A stretch of DNA of 20,806 nt, taken from JARRQB01 sp965368585 (GTDB lineage: Bacteria; Pseudomonadota; Gammaproteobacteria; Chromatiales; Chromatiaceae). Of this stretch, positions 15,113-20,806 are shown in pieces. How positions within the stretch are numbered: position 1 is the first letter of the stretch; each line of letters starts with the position of its first letter. The notes beneath the pieces were generated by a model. It was not told the origin of the DNA. It did no database searches and worked only from the letters and a program-made list of their open reading frames with translations. The translations under genes and the position numbers were made by a program. The stretch lies in assembly GCA_965368585.1 (NCBI GenBank), contig CBDUNM010000087.1, forward strand, positions 1 through 20,806, written 5' to 3'.

Positions 15113-17650
15113 CGATTGTCTGCGGCGTTCGTTGAGATAGTCAAGCAATGCAATTCGGGCATCTTGAAACAAACTGTGCAGGTCCGTGACAATCTTCTCT
15201 GCGGTCGACGACTCCCGAAGGGAAACGAGTTTGCATGCAGCGGCCGCATAGTGATGTAGCTGACTGGCCCCGACGCTGCCGGCGCTGCCTTTCAGCGCGT
15301 GCGCGAGGTCGTGGAATTGGTCTTGATTACGGTTCTTGAGCGCCTTTTCGAGACGCTTGATAAGATTGTCGCCATCTTTCAGGAATCCGGTGACCAGATC
15401 GGAAAGGAAATTGATTCCGTTGCCCAGCTCCTCCAGATCCCGCAGCGTGTTTTGATCGATAATCGGTATACCCTCAGGTTGGGGAGTGCGTGGTTGGGAG
15501 GTCTGCCGCGGCGCAGGTGCCTGGCCTCTGAGTTCACTGACCACCAGCGTAATCTTGTCCAGTAAAGCGCGCGCATGAATGGGCTTGGATAAAAACGCGG
15601 TCGCACCTGCTGCGTCGCATTTCTTGCGCGTTTCCCGGGTAACGTCGGCCGACAGCATGATGATAGGAAGTGGATGCCGCGGGTCTTCCGAAACACGATG
15701 GATTTTCAGTACCTCCAAACCATCGATGTTGGGCATCTGGATATCGAGAATCGCGATGTCGAAATGGCGCGTCTCCAGTGCGCTGAGCGCATCTTCGCCA
15801 TTCGATACCAGATGCACGCTGTGCCCGGCCTTGTCCAAGATACCGCGAACAACTTTCTGGTTGGTTGGATTGTCTTCGGCAACCAGAATTTCAAGCGGCT
15901 CGAGGGAATCGCGCTCACGTGCATACCGATCGATAAAGCTCGCAACGCCGTGTTCTTCCATCGGGCTGGTATAGATCGAATGCAATGCATTGAACAGAAG
16001 TGTCTTATCCAGCGGTGTGCTCAATACTGCGGCGAACCCTGCCCGTAACAGCTGGTTTTCCCAGCCGTCGACCGTTTCGGGCGGCGATATAAGAATAAAA
16101 GGTAGGTCAGACAGCGAGGGCTCGTGCTTGGCGCTCTGCACGATGTACGCGGCGTCGGCGTTCAGGCCTCGGCTGTCGATTATCGCGATCTGATAGGGCG
16201 CGTTTTCGCGCGCCGCATTGACCAGTTCTGCCAGTGCTTGCGCCGTGGTGTCGACGCGCTGCGCATCCACACCCCAGCCGCGCAACAACGTCGGGATCTG
16301 GCCGCGTTCCGGGTGATCGCCGGTCAGTACCAGTACGCGGCTGTCGTTAAATGAACTCTTGGTTTGATCGGCGTCGAGCGACGCTGCGCTTTGCATGGCG
16401 AAAGGCAGTTCAAACCAGAAAACGCTGCCCTCACCCTGGGTGCTGATAACCCCGATACGGCCCCCCATCAGTTCGACCAGTTGCCGGGTGATGGTAGTGC
16501 CCAGGCCGCTGCCACCGAACTGCCGTGTCGTGGACTCGTCCGCTTGTGTGAACTGCTCGAAAATCTTGTCCCTGGCGTCTTCGGCGATGCCGATACCGGT
16601 ATCGCGCACTTCGAAGCGTAACCAGGGGGCGTCGTGCTCGGAGATCAGGCTCATCCTCTGGATGATTATTTCGATATCACCGGAAGGCGTGAATTTGATG
16701 GCGTTGCCGATAAGATTGATCAAGATCTGTCGTAACGGGTGTTCACCGCCAATCAACGCGAACGGTACATCGGGTGCGATTCGATAAAACATACCAAGTC
16801 CTTTTTGTTTTGCCTGGCCTTCCATCATTTTCACCGTGCCGCGCACCAGACGATGCAAATCGAACGGCGTCTGCTCGATATTCATTTTTCCCGCTTCTAT
16901 CCGGGAGATGTCGAGTACGTCGTCGACCAGGTTCAGGAGCGTGCCGGCCGATGCATTGATCGTAAGCGCATAGTCGCGTTGTTCTTCGTTCAACGGCGTT
17001 GTCAGGAGTAGATCAGTGATGCCAATAACGCCGTTCAACGGAGTTCGAAATTCATGACTCATGTTGGCTAAGAAACGCGACTTGGCCTGATTTGCCTCTT
17101 CCGCCCTCAATCTGGCGTGGTTCAGTCGTTCGATGAGGGTCGCAACGTACGTGGGCAAGACAACCAGTCCAATGAGCAGCCCCACGCCCAGAGTGGTGTG
17201 GTCGCGCCAATACGGGTTCTGCAGGATGACCAAGCCGAAACCGACAGTACTGAGTATGGTAGCCAGTATCAGGTAGTTGGTGCCGAAACGAAATCCATTG
17301 CCGAAGGCGACCCAGAGATAAATGATGTACAGCGGCACGGTGGTGTCGCCTGCTACATAGAGTCCGAACGTCGTCGCGCTGATATCGGCCACCAGGCCAA
17401 GCACACGGCGAAATGCGCCGTCGCCGGGACGGGAAAAAACGCTGAAAAACATGATCAGCGAAAACGCTACGAACGCGCCGCTGACGCCCAGCGCAAGTAA
17501 CGAGCCGGTATCGCTGTAGGATGAGTTGCGAACGATCAGGTAAGCAAAGACCGCGGACCCAACGATAATCCGAATGAAGCTCTGTTCCAACTCGGCATCA
17601 TTTGACGAGAACCGTTCGTGGACTCGATTGAGTAGCGTTTTGGGCGTCAA
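15101..17650 (-). CDS. rpfC: Hybrid sensor histidine kinase RpfC (DSF sensor)
   Basis: 849 residues from a TTG start with GAAGG upstream, longer than Xanthomonas RpfC (about 726). An N-terminal membrane input region (about 25-175, five or so helices) is followed by a HisKA domain with phospho-acceptor His199 (NMSHEFRTPLNG). An HATPase with INLIGNAIKFTPSG (311-324), DTGIGIAEDA and GGSGLGTTI comes next. A degenerate receiver-like domain occupies about 437-560, where the usual LTKP motif reads LSTP. A full receiver at about 586-705 has Asp636 (ILDIQMPNIDG) and Lys689. A C-terminal HPt domain has His784 (DLAHALKGSAGSVG). RpfC senses the RpfF signal and relays phosphate to RpfG; it also binds and restrains RpfF in Xanthomonas. 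The extra pseudo-receiver explains the added length. Confidence 0.93.
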   Translation of the reverse strand: MTPKTLLNRVHERFSSNDAELEQSFIRIIVGSAVFAYLIVRNSSYSDTGSLLALGVSGAFVAFSLIMFFSVFSRPGDGAFRRVLGLVADISATTFGLYVAGDTTVPLYIIYLWVAFGNGFRFGTNYLILATILSTVGFGLVILQNPYWRDHTTLGVGLLIGLVVLPTYVATLIERLNHARLRAEEANQAKSRFLANMSHEFRTPLNGVIGITDLLLTTPLNEEQRDYALTINASAGTLLNLVDDVLDISRIEAGKMNIEQTPFDLHRLVRGTVKMMEGQAKQKGLGMFYRIAPDVPFALIGGEHPLRQILINLIGNAIKFTPSGDIEIIIQRMSLISEHDAPWLRFEVRDTGIGIAEDARDKIFEQFTQADESTTRQFGGSGLGTTITRQLVELMGGRIGVISTQGEGSVFWFELPFAMQSAASLDADQTKSSFNDSRVLVLTGDHPERGQIPTLLRGWGVDAQRVDTTAQALAELVNAARENAPYQIAIIDSRGLNADAAYIVQSAKHEPSLSDLPFILISPPETVDGWENQLLRAGFAAVLSTPLDKTLLFNALHSIYTSPMEEHGVASFIDRYARERDSLEPLEILVAEDNPTNQKVVRGILDKAGHSVHLVSNGEDALSALETRHFDIAILDIQMPNIDGLEVLKIHRVSEDPRHPLPIIMLSADVTRETRKKCDAAGATAFLSKPIHARALLDKITLVVSELRGQAPAPRQTSQPRTPQPEGIPIIDQNTLRDLEELGNGINFLSDLVTGFLKDGDNLIKRLEKALKNRNQDQFHDLAHALKGSAGSVGASQLHHYAAAACKLVSLRESSTAEKIVTDLHSLFQDARIALLDYLNERRRQSSNH

Positions 17651-17811
17651 TGGAAAATACCTTCGTTAATTGCCAACGCGCGACAGCGATGGGAATTGCG
17701 CGTGGGGTCGGGACAGGTCGTCGCGAAGGTACCGGTCCGTGGTCTTTTGGCGTCGAATATGGACGCCTGGAAACCGGGTCGCCATCTTGGCAGTACCGTT
17801 CGCTTGACGCG

Positions 17812-18858
17812 TTAGCAAATCTTCCCGCACCCGTAAACCGTATCCATGAGGGTGGTTTCAACGCCATCGAGAAGTGCATCAACGCAATCCGGGTCGAAGT
17901 GAAGTGCGCGCTGGCTCCTAATATGGGCAACAGTCTGGTCGAGGCTCCAGGCGGCCTTGTACGGTCGCGTGGAGAGTAGTGCATCGAACACGTCGGCCAG
18001 CGCGACTATACGAGCTTCCAGCGGGATGTTCGCTCTCGTCAACTGCCGGGGGTATCCTGTGCCGTCGTACTTCTCATGGTGGCACCAGGCGATCGTCGCG
18101 CCGGTTTGCAGATAATGTGAAGGACTGTCACGCAGGATCTCATATCCAATCTGCGCATGGCGCCGCATTATGCCGCGTTCCCTGTCGTTCAGATTTCCCG
18201 GTTTCTGCAGGATCCTGTCGGGAACGCCGATCTTACCGATGTCGTGCATCGGTGCTGCATGTTCCAGGGTGTCGCAGAAGCTATTCGATTGTCCCAGCGT
18301 TTCCGCGATTCTGCGCGAGAGTTCGGCTATCCGCTCGATGTGTTCGCCGGTATCCTGGTCGCGATACTCGCCCGCCTTGGCCAGTCTGCGTAGCGTCTCC
18401 TGTTCGCGCAGGCGCAGCGCGCGCGTCTTGTCGTCGATCTCCTTTTCCAGCCAGCGAGCCCGGTCACGAATGATCACCTGCTGCTGCCGCAGACGCAGCA
18501 GGTTTCTACACCGCGCCCTGCATTCGTGGTGGTCGATAGGTTTGGTAAGGAAGTCAGTCGCGCCCACTTCGAGTGCGCGGTAACGAACGGATTTATCATC
18601 CATGCAGGTAATGATCACAACCGGTACATCCGCGCAGCTGGGAATCTTCCGCAGCCACTGGGTGAACTCAATGCCGTCCATATTCGGCATTTTATAGTCG
18701 GTGAGAACCAGGTCGTGGGGGTGGTATTTCGCCCAATCCAAGGCTTTCACGGGGTCACTGAAAGATACCGCTTCGACGCCATCTCCAATCGAACGGACAA
18801 GCTCCTCGAGTATCATTCGGCCGATCGACTGGTCGTCTATGATGATCACTGTTGACAT
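17812..18858 (-). CDS. rpfG: Response regulator RpfG: receiver + HD-GYP c-di-GMP phosphodiesterase
   Basis: 348 residues. ATG at 18858 is preceded by a near-perfect AAAGGAGGT seven bases away. The receiver (1-125) has the acid pair Asp8-Asp9, phosphoacceptor Asp54 in LTDYKMPNMDG and Lys106 in LTKP. A short helix with EKEIDDKTRALRLREQET links to the HD-GYP domain (about 155-345), with DTGEHIERIAELS, HDIGKIGVPD (205-214) and HHEKYDGTGYP (260-270), and then RIVALADVFDAL. These are all metal- and substrate-binding motifs needed for c-di-GMP hydrolysis. Phosphorylation by RpfC activates it, lowering c-di-GMP when DSF accumulates and changing biofilm, motility and secretion genes. It lies upstream of rpfC on the same strand, 161 bases apart, as in the rpfG-(H)-C operon; no rpfH is present. 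Confidence 0.94.
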   Translation of the reverse strand: MSTVIIIDDQSIGRMILEELVRSIGDGVEAVSFSDPVKALDWAKYHPHDLVLTDYKMPNMDGIEFTQWLRKIPSCADVPVVIITCMDDKSVRYRALEVGATDFLTKPIDHHECRARCRNLLRLRQQQVIIRDRARWLEKEIDDKTRALRLREQETLRRLAKAGEYRDQDTGEHIERIAELSRRIAETLGQSNSFCDTLEHAAPMHDIGKIGVPDRILQKPGNLNDRERGIMRRHAQIGYEILRDSPSHYLQTGATIAWCHHEKYDGTGYPRQLTRANIPLEARIVALADVFDALLSTRPYKAAWSLDQTVAHIRSQRALHFDPDCVDALLDGVETTLMDTVYGCGKIC

Positions 18859-18865
18859 CTATAGA

Positions 18866-18874
18866 ACCTCCTTT
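18866..18874 (-). promoter_or_regulatory. Strong ribosome-binding site of rpfG
   Basis: On the minus strand AAAGGAGGT lies seven bases before the rpfG ATG. It is the best Shine-Dalgarno I noticed in the window and fixes the rpfG start. Confidence 0.8.
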
Positions 18875-18957
18875 GACGCACGCTCCTAAATGGTATGCTA
18901 GTTACAAAAAATTTTACAGGAATATTAGCGGGTTCCGCTCGCTGTTCGCGTATGCAT

Positions 18958-19752
18958 CTAGCATATCAACTCGCGTACCGTTTCGAATTCGAACGGCTTG
19001 TCGCACATCGCCGTTGCCCCCGCCTGGTGGACCGCAGCCAGTCGGTTTTCGCTGGCTTCGCTCGTTACCATGAGTATAGGTATAGATGATTGCGCGGAAC
19101 GATAACCGGTCTGCTCGATGAGTTCGCGACCGTCCATAATCTGCATATCGAAGTGAGTTGCGACAAGAGCAAAATGCAGCCTGCCGATAAACTTCATTGC
19201 CACTGCGCCGGAGACCGCCTTTGTAAATCGTTTCATTCCTATCGCGCTGAGCACTTTCCATGCTTGGCGCCGTGCGAATCTGTTGTCGTAGACGATCAGG
19301 ATTTCGAGGGATTCAGTATCGTAGTGGTCGAAGTTGACCGCTTCAGGATTTAAAATCGCCAACGTCGAATTGAGTGCCAGATCCAAGTCGCGTGCTGAAA
19401 ACGGTTTGGTCAGTACCGCGCCCGCTTGCCTGACGGATTCCAGTGCGGCGAATCGAGTTTCACTCGAAATCAGGAGGAACGCCGAATCGGCCGTCGATTC
19501 GTTGTGCCGCAGGAGTAGAACCAGATCCGCGCCTGTCATATCGGGTAGGTAGTGGGCGCTTACGACAAGGTCCGCAGCGGTGTGGTTAATGCTTGCCGCT
19601 GCTGCCTGGCCGCTGTCAACGGTGCAAATGCCGACAACGCCTGCCTCATACAACGTCCGGGAGATGATTTTTCGCTGATCAGCCGAAGGCCCAACCACCA
19701 GGACGTTCAGTTCCGATACGGTAAGTTTTGACATATCAGTTCTGTTTGTCAT
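18958..19752 (-). CDS. Double receiver-domain protein lacking both phosphoacceptor aspartates
   Basis: 264 residues made of two CheY-like folds and no output domain. The first (about 14-133; NVLVVGPSADQRKIISRTL, DLVVSAHYLPDMTGADLV, LISSETR, LTKPF) has Ala66 where Asp is expected and Gly-Pro in place of the acidic pair. The second (about 149-264; EILIVYDNRFARRQAWKVL, LVATHFDMQIMDGRELI, ILMVTSEA, CDKPF) has His200 where Asp is expected, Tyr155 for the first acidic residue and Gln204 for the usual Pro. The Lys of both switch sites remains (Lys116, Lys252). It cannot receive phosphate in the usual way; it may act as a binding partner or titrating protein. It lies 99 bases upstream of rpfG on the same strand, so may be co-transcribed. 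An internal Met7 is an alternative start; neither has a clear ribosome-binding site. Confidence 0.87.
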   Translation of the reverse strand: MTNRTDMSKLTVSELNVLVVGPSADQRKIISRTLYEAGVVGICTVDSGQAAAASINHTAADLVVSAHYLPDMTGADLVLLLRHNESTADSAFLLISSETRFAALESVRQAGAVLTKPFSARDLDLALNSTLAILNPEAVNFDHYDTESLEILIVYDNRFARRQAWKVLSAIGMKRFTKAVSGAVAMKFIGRLHFALVATHFDMQIMDGRELIEQTGYRSAQSSIPILMVTSEASENRLAAVHQAGATAMCDKPFEFETVRELIC

Positions 19753-20292
19753 TCGCAGGCGCTGATTTTCACTTATCGGCGGGCTCGACAGGATCTTTAA
19801 TCTTGTTCCTAACGCGTGACTGGTATGCGTCGGAACATTTCCGTGTGAAACCGCGTCGTCTGCAGATCACGAGAGGAGAGGCGAATTGGTCTGATGAAGA
19901 ATTCTATTTGCCTCACGCCTGTTTTTTGTGCGCTAAGCCGCTGATTCCGTTCATCGCTTCCTGCCGGTCGTCCTGTGGTGTCTATGTGTACCCTTGCACC
20001 CTTGAATGGATCGAGCGGACAACAGTCGTTTGATGTCCATACTCTCAATAAATTCCGACTTCGCAATAACATTCAGCCTTGCTATCCTCCGCGTGGCGCT
20101 CGCCGCTTCGTAGCTCAACTCGTTGGTCCGCTTCGGCGTCCCGTACTCAGTTTATTCGTCTGCCCGGACCGGTCAGCGATTTCCAGGATTTTGGCGTGAC
20201 TCCGTGTCGGTCACTTTGAGGCTAGCGGGAAAGCGATCGACGCTCGAATAAACCTTTAACAAACAGTGCGCAGATGCGCGGAGAAATCGAAC
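19753..20292. other. 540-base stretch without a recognised gene
   Basis: It separates the minus-strand rpf-linked genes from the plus-strand DUF2970 gene, so it should hold the divergent promoters of both. Open frames of up to about 100 codons exist on both strands, but they show no family signature, no consistent ribosome-binding site and an unusual amino-acid make-up. No clear -35/-10 pair, tRNA or terminator was recognised. Confidence 0.5.
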
Positions 20293-20505
20293 ATGTCGCA
20301 AGACAAGGGCAGATTAAATCTCTTCCAGGTGCTGAAGAGCGTCATATCGTCATTTATCGGCGTACAGAACAATGCAACCCGCGAACGGGATTTCGAACGC
20401 GGCAGGGCACGTGATTTTATCCTTGTCGGTATTGGGTTGACCGTAGTCTTTATTCTCGTCGTTTACGCTTTGGTTAAGCTGGTTATGTATTTCGCGATGG
20501 CGTGA
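20293..20505 (+). CDS. Small membrane protein of the DUF2970 family
   Basis: 70 residues from ATG 20293. The N-terminal half is the family signature: LNLFQVLKSVISSFIGVQNNATRERDFERG. One membrane helix follows (about 43-68, DFILVGIGLTVVFILVVYALVKLVM). DUF2970 proteins are small inner-membrane proteins of proteobacteria with no known function. The Shine-Dalgarno is weak (GGAGAAATCGAAC). It stands alone between two non-coding stretches and is not obviously linked to the rpf locus. Confidence 0.85.
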   Translation: MSQDKGRLNLFQVLKSVISSFIGVQNNATRERDFERGRARDFILVGIGLTVVFILVVYALVKLVMYFAMA

Positions 20506-20507
20506 CG

Positions 20508-20523
20508 CATATAGCTCTATATG
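20508..20523. repeat. Perfect 7-bp hairpin after the DUF2970 stop
   Basis: CATATAG, two-base loop, CTATATG, two bases downstream of the stop codon. It has no following T run and a weak A/T-rich stem, so it is not a typical terminator; an operator-like site is possible. A second small inverted repeat (TGACA...TGTCA, 20522-20539) overlaps its end. Confidence 0.4.
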
Positions 20524-20654
20524 ACACCCCAAAATGTCAGCTTCAATTCAATGGCACTAACTTACCTGGTTATCCATGAGTCCCATCTATTTTCACGGCC
20601 TAGCGTTGCTGCTGCCGTTAGCGTTTAACGGTATATCTGGACAGGCTCTATAAG

Positions 20655-20806
20655 ACCGTCTGAGACAGCGGTGAACCGCTTAGCGGTGCTCGCCAGAGGT
20701 GGTTAGGGCCGGACTTGCCCGCGAAGCAGAATTGCGCTGCGCGGCAAGCTGCCGTCGAGTCTTCGCCGGAGGGTTGCAGCGTAGCGAGCGCCTCGCCATA
20801 GACGGT
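20655..20806. repeat. Hairpin cluster bounded by a 7-bp inverted repeat
   Basis: ACCGTCT at 20655-20661 is the exact complement of AGACGGT at 20800-20806, the window end. Between them lie AGCGGT-GA-ACCGCT (20667-20680), a long stem pairing 20714-20727 with 20736-20748 (about 12 pairs with small bulges) and GCGAG-CGC-CTCGC (20784-20796). This much secondary structure in 150 bases outside a gene suggests a small palindromic mobile element, a structured RNA or the end of a larger element cut by the window. I could not assign a family. Confidence 0.4.

Noticed and set aside
17598..17984. Minus-strand frame between rpfG and rpfC as a possible rpfH
   Set aside because: It overlaps the rpfG 3' end, lacks membrane segments and reads as low-meaning Arg/Pro/Ser-rich sequence.
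18927..18939. AGCGG-GTT-CCGCT hairpin between the double receiver gene and rpfG as a terminator
   Set aside because: The stem is five pairs and the A/T tract on the minus strand starts about 10 bases later, so termination is doubtful.
20115..20150. tRNA-like stretch (TAGCTCAACTCGTTGG)
   Set aside because: No matching acceptor, anticodon or T arm can be folded around it.
20623..20708. Integron attC-like site: GTTTAAC at 20623 and GTTAGGG at 20702 with CTGG/CCAG inner arms
   Set aside because: The second core has the wrong last base, the arms do not pair beyond a few bases, and there is no integrase or cassette array in view.

Overview
The window is about 60% GC (by eye) and its gene content points to a gammaproteobacterium: CbpA/CbpM, HrpB, MltF, TadA, a DUF2970 protein and an RpfF/RpfC/RpfG set. 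An environmental or host-associated sulfur- or methyl-oxidising lineage is plausible from the cytochrome b / SoxH-like hydrolase pair, but that is inference. No rRNA, tRNA or CRISPR array was seen.

Region 1 (1-7197) is a protein-quality-control and stress block in visible decay. It runs cbpA (3' part) - cbpM - M48 peptidase remnant - thioredoxin 2 - class II glutamine amidotransferase remnant - FtsH-like ATPase - DegP/HtrA-type protease - ligA remnant - HigB-type toxin remnant - antitoxin. The gene set resembles the stress-tolerance islands that carry M48, thioredoxin, FtsH and DegP genes. The striking point is that the M48 and FtsH genes have both lost the segment holding the HExxH zinc-protease site. 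The amidotransferase, ligase and toxin carry premature stops plus deletions. CbpA, CbpM, the DegP-like protease, the antitoxin and the FtsH ATPase module look intact.

Region 2 (7325-13514) is ordinary chromosome. A plus-strand run of tadA, a b-type cytochrome and a secreted metallo-beta-lactamase-fold hydrolase converges on mltF. mltF is divergent from the HrpB helicase gene, with essentially no spacer.

Region 3 (13515-14057) is a 543-bp internally deleted ISAzo13-like element with terminal inverted repeats. It is inserted exactly at the hrpB stop codon, with TAA on both sides, and contains a nested palindromic insert.

Region 4 (14207-19752) is a diffusible-signal-factor (DSF) quorum-sensing locus. 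rpfF (signal synthase) converges on rpfC (hybrid sensor kinase with phosphotransfer domain), preceded by rpfG (receiver + HD-GYP c-di-GMP phosphodiesterase). Upstream on the same strand lies a protein of two receiver domains, both lacking the phosphoacceptor Asp. The expected flow is RpfF-made fatty-acid signal, RpfC sensing, phosphorelay to RpfG and c-di-GMP breakdown; the double pseudo-receiver is the unexplained extra part.

Region 5 (19753-20806) is mostly non-coding, with one small DUF2970 membrane-protein gene and, at the window edge, a cluster of strong hairpins bounded by a 7-bp inverted repeat.
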